Origin: Pseudobdellovibrionaceae bacterium | GTDB lineage: Bacteria; Bdellovibrionota; Bdellovibrionia; Bdellovibrionales; Bdellovibrionaceae | NCBI GenBank assembly: GCA_016785955.1 | Contig: JAEUWH010000088.1 | Location: 1 to 57,840, forward strand | DNA: 57,840 bases | Direction of reading: 5' to 3' | In this document: piece after piece, positions 43,201 through 52,804 of the stretch | How the letters are laid out: each line of letters opens with the position of its first letter | Position numbering within the stretch: the first letter of the stretch is position 1 | The notes under the pieces: generated by a model | The model's database searches: none | Told to the model about the DNA's origin: nothing | What the model saw: the letters and a program-made list of their open reading frames with translations, nothing else | Position numbers and translations under genes: made by a program

Positions 43201-44376
43201 TTAGAAGTTCATTGAAAAACGAGTCAGGAACAAACGATTTTCTTTTGGCGATGAATAGGTCCCAACGTCTTCACCATATGTAACGACATCCAAGTTAAAC
43301 CACGTGAACATAGCCGAAAGACCAGCCGTCAGGTACCCCTGACTTAAGCCCACACGATAATTTCCCTTCCACCACGTCGTCATTGTCCAATCAAATTCAA
43401 AACCGATATGTAAACCTTTACGCAAATTAAACGCCGGGTGCAGAATATTCTTAATGTCCATCGTTCCACGTCCCCCAAAGATCCACATTGCGGGATACTC
43501 CCAACGAGAACCAATATCAATCACTCGTGTCAATTTGGCCGGCTTAGACACATCCGCGTTTTTATTGATCAGTTTTAAACTGCCCATCGCGTCCGCATCG
43601 ACCACATTTTTAATGACCGCCCCAAACGTTGGTCGAGCTAACCGAAACCATGAATACAAACTGTCATCATCCGGAACATGCGGCTTATAAAGAATGCCAA
43701 TATCGGCATCGATAAAATAGCCTTCTTTTAAATCTGATGTTTTGACGAAATTAGAATCGGCCGCTAACTCGATGGCATCAACCGCCTTACTGAAATAGCC
43801 ACGATTCACCATTTTTCCCGTGATTCCCCAAGCAACCTTGGCGTTTTCCACCTCTTTCAAGGTATCCGCCCAGCCAAAGGCAAATGTCGTATCCATGTAC
43901 AAAGTTGAATTCACCGCAATCGGTTGATTGGGCGTTAACTCGACGGAAACATCCAACGGAATGAAACCGATCCCCCACCCTTGTCCCACATAAATTCCAT
44001 TAGGCCCCGTCAAACGGCCACCAAACGACTTGCCATATTGCTTTTGAATAGCATTGAAAACTGCGTTTTGTTTTTCGGTCTCGGTGCCTTTCGTATCAGA
44101 CGCACTGGAAATGTCTTTACTGAAGGTGCTGAATGTTTCCGTAGCCCCCAAATCAAAAGACAAATTTAACTCACCATTTTCACGAAAGGCCAATCCCGCC
44201 GGATTATAAAAAAGCGCCGAATAGTCATTAGCCACAGCGACAAATGCGTTACCCATCCCCAATGCCCGAGGCGATTGGTACTGCTGATGAATCCGATAAG
44301 AAACCCCGTCATAGGCCGCAAAACTGAATTGACTCCAAAACAGGAAAACCCCTACGAAAGGTATTAACTTTTTCAT
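43201..44376 (-). CDS. FadL/PorV-like outer-membrane protein
   Basis: 391 residues with a signal peptide (PFVGVFLFWSQFSFA) and the conserved N-terminal hatch motif RALGMGNAFVAVANDYSALF followed by YNPAGLA, diagnostic of the FadL/PorV/UPF0164 superfamily. It has a beta-strand body and ends in RFSMNF with the terminal Phe for outer-membrane insertion. It likely transports hydrophobic compounds or, as in PorV, binds cargo. It is encoded near, but not with, an acyl-CoA ligase (47710). Confidence 0.87.
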   Translation of the reverse strand: MKKLIPFVGVFLFWSQFSFAAYDGVSYRIHQQYQSPRALGMGNAFVAVANDYSALFYNPAGLAFRENGELNLSFDLGATETFSTFSKDISSASDTKGTETEKQNAVFNAIQKQYGKSFGGRLTGPNGIYVGQGWGIGFIPLDVSVELTPNQPIAVNSTLYMDTTFAFGWADTLKEVENAKVAWGITGKMVNRGYFSKAVDAIELAADSNFVKTSDLKEGYFIDADIGILYKPHVPDDDSLYSWFRLARPTFGAVIKNVVDADAMGSLKLINKNADVSKPAKLTRVIDIGSRWEYPAMWIFGGRGTMDIKNILHPAFNLRKGLHIGFEFDWTMTTWWKGNYRVGLSQGYLTAGLSAMFTWFNLDVVTYGEDVGTYSSPKENRLFLTRFSMNF

Positions 44377-44430
44377 TTATCCTCCATAACCACTTCACAA
44401 AAATTGTAAAAACAATTTATACTTTTTAGT

Positions 44431-44973
44431 ATGCGTCTTTTCATAATTTCTATTTTTTTGACCTTCGTCGTGCTACAAAATATTAATGCAGCTCCCCAAT
44501 CAACGCCGATTAAAAGCTCTCCTATAGAAAATAAAAAAATTCTGAACGAAGACTCTGAGGATTTTTTTCCTCCCCACACGGAACAGGATGTGAAGCTTGA
44601 GTTTGGAGGCATCGGCGGTGCCTTTGGAGACAGTGACGCCAAAGACTGGCACTATCGAATAGGGATTTTCAAAAAAAATGAATTTCTATTTGAACGCTAT
44701 CTCGTTTGGGGAGTGGCTTTGATGTCCAATCAATCAGCCGAACTGCGCCTACAATCTGACCTGACAAGTTTATTCAGACTGGATCCCATTTGGCAAAGTT
44801 TTGGAATCGGATTTAGCCAATTTGTTTGGGGTCAAGACGGACTCTCGAACTTGGTGAACATCAACCAGTCAAAGTTTACAGGCTATGTGGACCTTGGCCC
44901 CCATGCCCAATTACAAATGTACTATGGACTGAAAGGTCTAGCGTACGCGCTGTCTTTTCAATCTTGGTTTTGA
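44431..44973 (+). CDS. Secreted hypothetical protein
   Basis: 180 residues with a signal peptide (FIISIFLTFVVLQNINA), a polar Pro/Ser/Asp linker, then beta-rich sequence (WHYRIGIFKKNEFLFERYLV; GFSQFVWGQDGLSNL) ending in FQSWF. The aromatic C-terminus suggests a small outer-membrane barrel. Its last 16 bases overlap the end of the convergent coaE gene. No family is recognised. Confidence 0.7.
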   Translation: MRLFIISIFLTFVVLQNINAAPQSTPIKSSPIENKKILNEDSEDFFPPHTEQDVKLEFGGIGGAFGDSDAKDWHYRIGIFKKNEFLFERYLVWGVALMSNQSAELRLQSDLTSLFRLDPIWQSFGIGFSQFVWGQDGLSNLVNINQSKFTGYVDLGPHAQLQMYYGLKGLAYALSFQSWF

Positions 44974-45569
44974 ATCGTCTCTAGCCAGGAAAGAAATTTT
45001 TCTGTTTCTTGTTGCAGTTGATTTTTGTCTCCATCATTGTTGATCACGACATGTGCCTTGGATTCCTTTTCTTCCAAGGGCAGTTGGGCCGCCAAGCGAT
45101 TCCGGATGTCTTCATCGCTCCACTGGCTATTACGTTGCTTAATTCTTTTGATCTGCGTCTCGATACGGCAAGTGACCATCACGACAAGATCAAATGTTTT
45201 TTCCATTTTTTTCTCAAACAACAGGGGCACATCATAAAATAAAAACTTTCGATTTAAATCTCGTTGCTCTGTTTTTATTTTTTCGACCGTGATACGAATT
45301 TCTGGATGGATGATGGCTTCCAATTTTTCTAATTTTACCTTATCTGAAAACACCACATTCGCCAGCGCGGCACGATCAATATGCCCTGCGGGGTTTAATA
45401 TTACCGAACCAAACTCGGCCACGGCCCTTGAAAATCCAGATCCATCTGGCGCTAATACGGCCTTAGCTAACTCGTCCGCATCCAGCACCATCTGTTTTTG
45501 CTTACGTAAAAGCTCGGCGAACGTGGTCTTTCCCGTTCCCATCGAACCCGTTATCCCAATCCACAGCAC
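44958..45569 (-). CDS. coaE: Dephospho-CoA kinase
   Basis: 203 residues. It phosphorylates the 3'-OH of dephospho-CoA, the last step of CoA synthesis. P-loop GITGSMGTGKTTFAELL, the family VLDADELAKAVL, IHPEIRITVEK, FYDVPLLFEKKM and QIKRIKQRNSQWSDEDIRNRL are all present. Length is typical. The stop lies inside the convergent gene's 3' end. Confidence 0.96.
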   Translation of the reverse strand: MLWIGITGSMGTGKTTFAELLRKQKQMVLDADELAKAVLAPDGSGFSRAVAEFGSVILNPAGHIDRAALANVVFSDKVKLEKLEAIIHPEIRITVEKIKTEQRDLNRKFLFYDVPLLFEKKMEKTFDLVVMVTCRIETQIKRIKQRNSQWSDEDIRNRLAAQLPLEEKESKAHVVINNDGDKNQLQQETEKFLSWLETIQNQD

Positions 45570-45730
45570 ATGGTCCTCCTTTCTCAGTATGAGACATCAA
45601 AGCCTAGCCTGTCCTGTTAATCTTTTGAACAACCCTCTTTTTTTTAGACTATGGTCAAGGCCAAAAAAGACAAACTTTTCTTAAGGTAACGTTAGAAAAA
45701 CCGATATTGAAATGTAGTAGAAGGGAACTA

Positions 45731-47710
45731 ATGGCACACACTTTTGAACGCTTTGGTAAATATGTATTACTTGAGAAGCTCGCTTCCGGCGGTATGGCCG
45801 AAGTGTACTTAGCTAAAAACTCGGGTGCCAACGGCGTAAGTAAGTTTGTCGCAATCAAACGAATCCTACCGCAGTACTCTGATAACGAAGAATTTATCGA
45901 GATGTTCAAAGAAGAAGCCAAAATTGCCGTGAATCTTAATCACAGTAACGTGGTTCACATTCATGAATTCGGTATCGAACGTAATCAGTTCTACCTGGTT
46001 ATGGAATATGTTGAAGGCCGCAATCTGCGACAAATATTGAATGAACTAAAAAAGAAAGCCAATCATTTTCAAATTGACCAAGTGGTTTACATCATCAAAG
46101 AAGTCGCTGCTGGTCTGGATCACGCTCATCGTTGCCTTGACGGCACCACGGGCAAACCACTGAATATCACTCATCGTGATATGAGTCCGCAAAACGTGAT
46201 GGTCAGCTTTGAAGGCGAAATCAAAATTATCGATTTCGGTATCGCCAAAGCCGAAACTCAACTAGAGGCCACAAAGGCGGGAACGCTGAAGGGCAAATTC
46301 GGTTACATGAGTCCCGAGCAAGCCGACGGACAAAATATTGATTTACGTACCGACGTCTTTTCGTTAGGCATCGTACTTTGGGAATTATTAGCTAAAGATC
46401 GTTTGTTTTCGGGCAGCAGCGAAGCTGCTATCTTAAGAAAGATCCGCGAATCCAGCATTCCGTCTTTAAGGAAAATAGATCCTTCTATTCACCCCGAATT
46501 AGACAAAATTGTCAGCAAGGCCCTGGCGAAAGATAAAAATCTTCGTTATCAAACTGCGGCAGCATTGCACCGGGATTTAAATCGGTTTTTAAATACTCAC
46601 TATCCCGAATTTTCGCCCCAAGATTTCAGCGTTTTCATAAAACACGCCTTTGCAGATGCTTATTCGGAACAAAAAGGCAAATTAGTAGAATTTTCACATG
46701 TGCATGCCAATCAAGACGGCGTTGAAACCAACACCATCACGCGAGTGAATGAAAAATTCAGAAATCAACAGTCTGCGCATTCACACAACGACGGGCCACA
46801 AAGTAAATCACACCATAGCCCCATTTTAGTCAGTTCAGGTTTTTCCGAGAACAATGTTGAAAATTTACACTTGAATGTAAATATCAATGAAAATATTGAT
46901 GTTAAGTTGAAACAGCGTGAAAAAACAGACGAGGACTTTACAAAGGCGAAGACGTCTATCACTTCGCTTTCAAGTTCAACTCCGAAAACGCGGGCTACTC
47001 GTTATAATTTTGAAAAAACTAGGATTAAAAAAGAATCTAGCTTTTTAATGCCAGTGTTGCTGGTGGGAATTATTATTTCCGGTCTGATCGGTTATCAGTA
47101 CTATATGAAACGACCGTTGCCAGGTCTCACGGAACCTCTTTCAACTTTAGATCCCACAGAATGTCGTAAACCAAATAACGCCAAAGCATGTAGCGACAAA
47201 TGTAAATCCGGCGAACAAGCATTTTGCGTGGCAAATACTCAACCCAAACAAGACCCCAAGCCTGCAATAAAAAAATATAGTGTTCATTTTGATTCTGATC
47301 CAAAGCAAGCCGAAGTTTATCTGGATGGCACGTTTCATGGGCGAACTCCCGTTAAATTAGACGTTGTTTCTAAGGGCGACGTTCGTGTTCGCTTTAGAAA
47401 GCCAGGATATTTTGATGTAAATAGAACCGTACTTGTTAACAGCGACAATATGATGATCCGCGAAAATCTACAGGAAGAACGCTATGCACTTTTAATTATT
47501 GACGCTCTCGGTGCCGGTGGCGACTATAAAATTTCCATCAATAATGAAACTAAAGAAAATTATCAGCTGCGCAGAGAAATTCAAGTACCTGCTAACCAAA
47601 ATTTAGTTGTCGAAATAACGAACTCACTAGGCTTCAAAGCCACTGAAAAAGTTAATATCCAAGAAAATACCCGACGTACTATTGATATGGTTCTCAAGAA
47701 AGCCGAATAA
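45731..47710 (+). CDS. Transmembrane Ser/Thr protein kinase with PEGA domain
   Basis: About 660 residues from ATG 45731 (AGGGA upstream; an in-frame TTG 8 codons earlier is less likely). The kinase domain (~8-275) is complete: LASGGMAEVYLA, VAIKRI with Lys43, catalytic loop HRDMSPQN with Asp150, DFG with Asp168, and GYMSPEQADGQ. A ~150-residue His/Asn/Ser-rich linker precedes one transmembrane helix (SFLMPVLLVGIIISGLIGY), a short Cys-containing region and a PEGA domain (SDPKQAEVYLDGTFHGRTPVK). It could sense envelope state and phosphorylate cytoplasmic targets, possibly FHA partners. Its stop overlaps the next ATG. Confidence 0.94.
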   Translation: MAHTFERFGKYVLLEKLASGGMAEVYLAKNSGANGVSKFVAIKRILPQYSDNEEFIEMFKEEAKIAVNLNHSNVVHIHEFGIERNQFYLVMEYVEGRNLRQILNELKKKANHFQIDQVVYIIKEVAAGLDHAHRCLDGTTGKPLNITHRDMSPQNVMVSFEGEIKIIDFGIAKAETQLEATKAGTLKGKFGYMSPEQADGQNIDLRTDVFSLGIVLWELLAKDRLFSGSSEAAILRKIRESSIPSLRKIDPSIHPELDKIVSKALAKDKNLRYQTAAALHRDLNRFLNTHYPEFSPQDFSVFIKHAFADAYSEQKGKLVEFSHVHANQDGVETNTITRVNEKFRNQQSAHSHNDGPQSKSHHSPILVSSGFSENNVENLHLNVNINENIDVKLKQREKTDEDFTKAKTSITSLSSSTPKTRATRYNFEKTRIKKESSFLMPVLLVGIIISGLIGYQYYMKRPLPGLTEPLSTLDPTECRKPNNAKACSDKCKSGEQAFCVANTQPKQDPKPAIKKYSVHFDSDPKQAEVYLDGTFHGRTPVKLDVVSKGDVRVRFRKPGYFDVNRTVLVNSDNMMIRENLQEERYALLIIDALGAGGDYKISINNETKENYQLRREIQVPANQNLVVEITNSLGFKATEKVNIQENTRRTIDMVLKKAE

Positions 47711-49500
47711 TGCCTTCCCAACCACTTCCCTGTCATTATCAGCCACTTCCCTACATGGTTGTCGATTTCAATTCACGCTCGGCCGAAACTGCATTTTGGA
47801 CTAAATCCAAAAACCAGTGGAGCAAAATTCTTTGGGCTGAATACCAAAAAGATATCTATAAAATGTCTCGATTCCTTAGTTCGGACGAACTTTCCTTGAC
47901 AGGCAAGGTCGGTATTGTTTGCAGCACCCGATATGAATGGTCCGTCATAGACTTAGCCAGTCAGTGTGCCAAGAAAACTCTAGTACCCATTTACCCAGCC
48001 TCTACAGCTGAAGAAATGTCCTATATTCTGAACCACGCAGAAGTGGAAATCTTATTCCTTGAAAACAAAGCACAAGTCAAAGTTTGGGATAAAATATCGG
48101 CGGCCTGTCCACACGTAAAAAAAATCGTTTTGATAGACAAGTTTGATCTGATTGATTCCGTCATTCAAAGTTGGGATCAGATCTTAGATCGAACAATTAC
48201 ATCCGAAGACATCAAAAAAATTCGCACTAGAATTAATACCATTAGGCTCGATGACGAAGCCACTATTGTTTACACAAGTGGCACGACCGGAAATCCTAAA
48301 GGGGTTGTATTAACACATCAACAAATTGTCAGCGAAGTTATTGAAGCCTTCAGCTCTTGCCAAGTGAGTATACAAGACCGATCTTTAACGTTTTTGCCAT
48401 TTTCACATGTTTTTGGCCGTATCGAAAACTGGGCGCATGCCTATTTTGGTTATGAAATGGCTTTCGCCGAGAATCTAGAGAGCATCAAAAATAATTTGAT
48501 TGAAATGAACCCCACGTTCGCTTTTGCAGTGCCACGCATTTTTGAAAAGGTCTATATGACCGTTATTTCTGGAATAGAAAACAACCAATTGAAACGAACT
48601 TTTTTCGACTGGGCCCTCATGCACAAACAAGCTCAACTCGATAAGCAAGAAAAGTACGAGCAAGTTCCTATAAAAAACTGGCTATTATCTGAAATCGCAC
48701 AAAAAATGATATTGGATAAAGTCAAAAAAGCGTTTGGTAAACGTCTTCGATTTTTCATCAGTGGCGGCGCACCGCTAAATCCCGTCATCGGTGAATTCTT
48801 CTCTCGTTGCGGCGTCTTGATTTTAGAAGGCTATGGCTTGACGGAAACAACAGCAGCCATTTTCGTCAACACACCCTTTGACCATAAAGTAGGTACTGTG
48901 GGAAAGGCCATTGGTGACGTACAAATTAAATTGGCCGAAGACCACGAGATTCTAGTAAAAAGCCACAAAGTCATGGTCAAATACTATAAGGATGAAAAAG
49001 CAACCAATGCTGTTTTCGAAGACGGCTGGTTAAAAACTGGAGACATCGGTGAACTTTTGCCTTCTGGTCATCTCAGAATCACCGATCGAAAAAAAGACCT
49101 CATTAAAACTGCAAATGGAAAATATGTCGCTCCTCAAAAAATAGAAGGGCTTATAAAGTTAAATCCGTTAATCGCAAATTCCTTAATCCACGGCGATCAA
49201 AAAAAATATATTATTGCCCTTCTCAGCATAGACCATGCACAAGCCAAAAAATGGGCGCAAAATAATGGCATCGACGTCTCGGATATCAAACTCATTGTTC
49301 AAAATCCAAAATTCACCGACGAAATTCGCCAACATATGATTAAAATCAATTCAGAACTAGCCAATCATGAATCTGTTAAAAAATATCAAGTCATCGAAGA
49401 CGAATTCACGATAGAAAATGGATCCTTGACCCACTCGTTAAAAGTAAAACGCAAATTTCTAGATGCGAAATATAAGACGATTATCAACAGCCTTTACTAG
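47710..49500 (+). CDS. Long-chain fatty-acid-CoA ligase (AMP-forming)
   Basis: 596 residues of the ANL superfamily. It has P-loop-like YTSGTTGNPKGVVLTH, GYGLTETTA, GWLKTGDIGEL, the hinge RITDRKKDLIKT and a C-terminal Lys in SLTHSLKVKRKF. It is closest in style to the FAA1/FadD15 group of long-chain ligases. The reaction is fatty acid plus ATP plus CoA to acyl-CoA. ATG overlaps the kinase stop (TAATG), so the two proteins are made together, an unusual pairing that hints at regulated lipid activation. Confidence 0.95.
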   Translation: MPSQPLPCHYQPLPYMVVDFNSRSAETAFWTKSKNQWSKILWAEYQKDIYKMSRFLSSDELSLTGKVGIVCSTRYEWSVIDLASQCAKKTLVPIYPASTAEEMSYILNHAEVEILFLENKAQVKVWDKISAACPHVKKIVLIDKFDLIDSVIQSWDQILDRTITSEDIKKIRTRINTIRLDDEATIVYTSGTTGNPKGVVLTHQQIVSEVIEAFSSCQVSIQDRSLTFLPFSHVFGRIENWAHAYFGYEMAFAENLESIKNNLIEMNPTFAFAVPRIFEKVYMTVISGIENNQLKRTFFDWALMHKQAQLDKQEKYEQVPIKNWLLSEIAQKMILDKVKKAFGKRLRFFISGGAPLNPVIGEFFSRCGVLILEGYGLTETTAAIFVNTPFDHKVGTVGKAIGDVQIKLAEDHEILVKSHKVMVKYYKDEKATNAVFEDGWLKTGDIGELLPSGHLRITDRKKDLIKTANGKYVAPQKIEGLIKLNPLIANSLIHGDQKKYIIALLSIDHAQAKKWAQNNGIDVSDIKLIVQNPKFTDEIRQHMIKINSELANHESVKKYQVIEDEFTIENGSLTHSLKVKRKFLDAKYKTIINSLY

Positions 49501-49505
49501 AATTC

Positions 49506-50237
49506 TTACAGCCAAAACCGAAAACCAATCGAAGCGGTATAACCAGAAAAATTAATATTTCTATTTTCACCACTTAAATTTGTTAAAGTGTCACCCGCAG
49601 TTTTAGCACCCTGAAATGTCACAACATCTTTAGAAAATTTGATATCCTTGAAAATCAAATTTCGATAACCAATTTCGAATATAAACGCGGTCGTATCCAC
49701 AAATGCCGTCTCAAAACCAATTCCGCCACCAGTCTCGCTCGATGAACCTTTGAGTTCAACAACGTGATCTGAATGAGGCGCTATGACTTGAGAATATGTA
49801 TTGGTCATTGTCAAATTAGATGAACCATAATAGCCAAAAAGATAAAATCGATAATTTGGCTTGCGATTCAAATGAACTTCAAAACCCACCTTAGGCGCCA
49901 CTGCCGTTACATCCGAATCAATCTTGTATTGCACACTCGAGTCAGCAAGCGCTTCGACTTCACTCAGTTTTGCGGGCTTTAAGATCTCAAAAGAAAACCG
50001 CCAAGCCATGTAGGGGGTCGAATATACAAAGCCAAATTCCCCGCCAAGTCCTACCTTATATTCAGATGAATACGAATTCACACTTGCTATATTTTCATCA
50101 AATGGAGATGTCTTTATAAATGACGAACCACTTTCTAACGAAAAATAACTGGCAAATTTTTCCTCGCTCAAATTAAGAACTCGGGCTTGAGTCCAAAGCC
50201 CAGCAAAAACAATAAAACTTATAATTTTTGCTTTCAA
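49506..50237 (-). CDS. Secreted outer-membrane barrel protein
   Basis: 243 residues, signal peptide (IISFIVFAGLWTQA), with repeated amphipathic strands (YKVGLGGEFGFVY; AWRFSFEILK; RFYLFGYYGSSNLTM; GGGIGFETAF; TASIGFRFWL). This is an 8-stranded OmpA/OmpW-like layout ending in FWL. It is 21 bases downstream of the AMIN-like gene and probably co-transcribed. No specific function. Confidence 0.8.
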   Translation of the reverse strand: MKAKIISFIVFAGLWTQARVLNLSEEKFASYFSLESGSSFIKTSPFDENIASVNSYSSEYKVGLGGEFGFVYSTPYMAWRFSFEILKPAKLSEVEALADSSVQYKIDSDVTAVAPKVGFEVHLNRKPNYRFYLFGYYGSSNLTMTNTYSQVIAPHSDHVVELKGSSSETGGGIGFETAFVDTTAFIFEIGYRNLIFKDIKFSKDVVTFQGAKTAGDTLTNLSGENRNINFSGYTASIGFRFWL

Positions 50238-50258
50238 AAAAACCTCACGTCTGGAGTT

Positions 50259-50756
50259 CTAATTATAAAGATCGACGACCAATTTACTGGTTTCTTTTTC
50301 ACCTTTGACCTGCATAACTTTCATTTTACCTGGCTTCTTAAGATTCAAAACCATGGTTAAAGTTTTATCAACAGGATCAGAAACGAGTTTCCCGTTTGAT
50401 ACTAAGACTGATTTCTTCAGCGTTTTGGTTAAATCATTTTCAAAAACTCGAGACACGGGCATTTGCGAAAAATCGATCACCATCTGAGGAGGGTTTTTAA
50501 CTAACTGCACATGATAAAACCCTGGAAGTCCCTTGATTTTATGGCCTTTCAAGTCGCCAATATCAAATATGTAACGCTCCATTTTGGCATTTGGCATAGA
50601 AACAAGTTGCATTTTTAACATTGAAAAACCATTACCCGCGACGCCCCCACTGACCGCACCCTGATCGGCGATAATGCCTTTTTGAAGTTTTTGGCTCGAA
50701 GGCAAAGCCGCGTGTAGAAACAATGGCAATAGCAACACACTGAAAAGTTTAACCAT
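50259..50756 (-). CDS. Secreted AMIN-like domain protein
   Basis: 165 residues with a signal peptide (LFSVLLLPLFLHA). The mature part repeats a beta pattern with PPQMVIDFSQMP and ETSKLVVDLYN, the strand-Asp-strand signature of AMIN domains, which localise proteins to peptidoglycan or the periplasm. No amidase or secretin domain is attached. It precedes the barrel gene on the minus strand. Confidence 0.62.
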   Translation of the reverse strand: MVKLFSVLLLPLFLHAALPSSQKLQKGIIADQGAVSGGVAGNGFSMLKMQLVSMPNAKMERYIFDIGDLKGHKIKGLPGFYHVQLVKNPPQMVIDFSQMPVSRVFENDLTKTLKKSVLVSNGKLVSDPVDKTLTMVLNLKKPGKMKVMQVKGEKETSKLVVDLYN

Positions 50757-50801
50757 AAAAATACTCCTTAATATAAGGCTAGCGAGGACGTGTTCTGATT
50801 G

Positions 50802-51674
50802 TCAAACTCTATCGAGAATCGTCAATGGAAAACTATAGAACTCGCTCGTCATTTCTGAAGAGTCTGCATCAAGACAGACAAGAAATTTGGAGTTCCACAT
50901 GCAAATACCTTCTGCCTTTTTACCGTCAAGAATTTTTTTAACCGTAACCACTTGATTATTCTGATAGTTGTAGCGGCCAATAAAACTTCCTAAAACCTGT
51001 CCGTCATCATAAGCATTTAAAGTCGTTTCTACCGTAGCCAAAAAAATCATCGTGGACTCTGTTTCATAAATTCCATCGGTCCACTGCAAAGCATAGCCAT
51101 CAAAACTGCCTAACTCCACTGGAAAACGTGAAATGGCATACACTAGGTCCTTATCTGAATCGCTATTCAGAACCTGCAAAATCCACTGATCTGCGTTCTG
51201 AATCTTTATAAGTTCGTTACCCTGCGATTGATTGCCCCGATTCAGCAAATACATCTGCCCTTGGCTTTGAAAGTGTCCTTCAATATTAAGCTGGCAAGAT
51301 GAACTCAAGTTGTGCAACAAAACATCGCAACTAAAAGTCCTGGTCGACTTGATTTCTAAACGTCCTTGAAAATTCTGAATATGAAAAACACCTATTTGGT
51401 TTCGATTAGGCTTAGAGAATGAAGGCAGCGTAAAAACGAAATCTTGTCCATTTCTTTGCTGCAGAGAAATGCTTTCATGATCGAGCTTTACTTTTTTTCT
51501 CTCTAGATACTCCATATCCAAGGGGTGCCCCGAAAAATCAAACAAGTGATCTCCATCATCACCACGCACAAATAACGCATGATACTCATCGCTGACACCA
51601 ATAACTAGACCTTGGTAGTTAACTAGACCACTGAGTGATCGAATAATATTTGTAGATTTTTCCAAGGTCCACAT
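50802..51674 (-). CDS. Hypothetical beta-rich protein
   Basis: 290 residues and no signal peptide. Repeated strands with GxDG/WTDG elements (DGYALQWTDGIYETESTMIF; AEGICMWNSKFLVCLDAD) resemble beta-propeller blades, but too few to define a family. The final segment EGICMWN ... VCLDADS is the most propeller-like. It is divergent from the PilZ gene pair. Function unknown. Confidence 0.65.
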   Translation of the reverse strand: MWTLEKSTNIIRSLSGLVNYQGLVIGVSDEYHALFVRGDDGDHLFDFSGHPLDMEYLERKKVKLDHESISLQQRNGQDFVFTLPSFSKPNRNQIGVFHIQNFQGRLEIKSTRTFSCDVLLHNLSSSCQLNIEGHFQSQGQMYLLNRGNQSQGNELIKIQNADQWILQVLNSDSDKDLVYAISRFPVELGSFDGYALQWTDGIYETESTMIFLATVETTLNAYDDGQVLGSFIGRYNYQNNQVVTVKKILDGKKAEGICMWNSKFLVCLDADSSEMTSEFYSFPLTILDRV

Positions 51675-51796
51675 GTCAAAACGTCCAATATCTGTTCAAT
51701 AAAATAAAATTGAAATTCAGTTTGCATTAAAATCCAAATATTTTCACTCGAAAATTTCCAAAATTTTCCGATAAGACTAATACGAAAGGAGTTTTT

Positions 51797-52090
51797 ATGT
51801 CTCAATATGATCCAAACGAAATGCATGACTTTTTATCAATGACCCCCGAGAAGGGTTTACGACAAATCTTGGTTGATAATAAATCATTCAGTAATGACCA
51901 TTTTAGCATGCTTCTAAAAATTGTTAGAACCGGCAACAAAGAATCTTTTTGTGAGCACTACACAAAAAATGATTTTCCCAAGATCAAATTTAGCCCCAAC
52001 GAAACTAAAATTAAAGAAACATTCTGGGCTACATTAACAAGCACTCTTGGTCAAAAAGGCATTATTCAGCCGGTAAACAAAGCGGCATAA
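51797..52090 (+). CDS. Small hypothetical cytoplasmic protein
   Basis: 97 residues starting at an ATG with AAAGGAG 6 bases upstream. It is helical and soluble (NEMHDFLSMTPEKGLRQIL; ETFWATLTSTLGQKGII). It is 9 bases before the PilZ-domain gene, so it may be a partner or regulator of that protein. No family is recognised. Confidence 0.72.
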   Translation: MSQYDPNEMHDFLSMTPEKGLRQILVDNKSFSNDHFSMLLKIVRTGNKESFCEHYTKNDFPKIKFSPNETKIKETFWATLTSTLGQKGIIQPVNKAA

Positions 52091-52099
52091 TAATGAACT

Positions 52100-52801
52100 A
52101 TGGATACGTCTAATAAAGATCAGTTTAAGAAATTAACACCTCAGGAAAAAGACAAGGCCATTCAAAATCTTGTCAAACATCCTGAGGACATTATTTGCAA
52201 GTCTACGAACGATCTTTTTGTCGTAAAACCACTGGCCACTCGTCCTCCGAACAGACTCTACATCGAAGTTCTAAAAAACAATCTGCCTCTTCATACCGGG
52301 GACGAGCTTATCTGCCAATATCTGCATAACCGAGAAAGTCTTTATATTTTTCGTTGTGAATACACAAAAGAAGGCTCTACACCTTCATTGATCTTGAATA
52401 GCGATTTCTACATGATTCAACGACGAGAAAACTATCGCCTAAGGTTTCCAACAACTCTAGCATCCAAAGTATTGATAAAGAACAGAGCCAATCTGCTGAT
52501 TCCTGGAAAAGTCATCGACTTGAGTACAACCGGCACTCGTATTGCCTGCATCAAAGACGCCGAACACCTGACAATAGGTGACGAGGTGAATTTAGAAATT
52601 CAAGTCGTTGGCCATGAACCAATAAATATCAGCGCACACCTTCGCCACCGCAGCGAGGGCGTCGAAATAAGCAATGATAAAAAAATATCATGTGTCTACT
52701 GCGGTTTTCAGTTTTTCAATATGAGCCAAGAAAATGAAAAGAATCTTTCCCGAATCAATATGGAACTTTATAGAAATTTTTTTCAAAAAGTCGGCTCATA
52801 A
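52100..52801 (+). CDS. PilZ-domain protein (YcgR-like)
   Basis: 233 residues. The N-terminal ~100 residues form a beta-rich YcgR-N-like domain. The PilZ domain follows with QRRENYRLRFP (RxxxR arm near residue 112) and DLSTTGTRIA (D/N-x-S-x-x-G near 140). These are the two c-di-GMP contact motifs, and both are complete. It is likely a c-di-GMP effector, perhaps a motility brake. It is preceded by a 97-residue gene with a 9-base gap. Confidence 0.88.
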   Translation: MDTSNKDQFKKLTPQEKDKAIQNLVKHPEDIICKSTNDLFVVKPLATRPPNRLYIEVLKNNLPLHTGDELICQYLHNRESLYIFRCEYTKEGSTPSLILNSDFYMIQRRENYRLRFPTTLASKVLIKNRANLLIPGKVIDLSTTGTRIACIKDAEHLTIGDEVNLEIQVVGHEPINISAHLRHRSEGVEISNDKKISCVYCGFQFFNMSQENEKNLSRINMELYRNFFQKVGS

Positions 52802-52804
52802 ATA

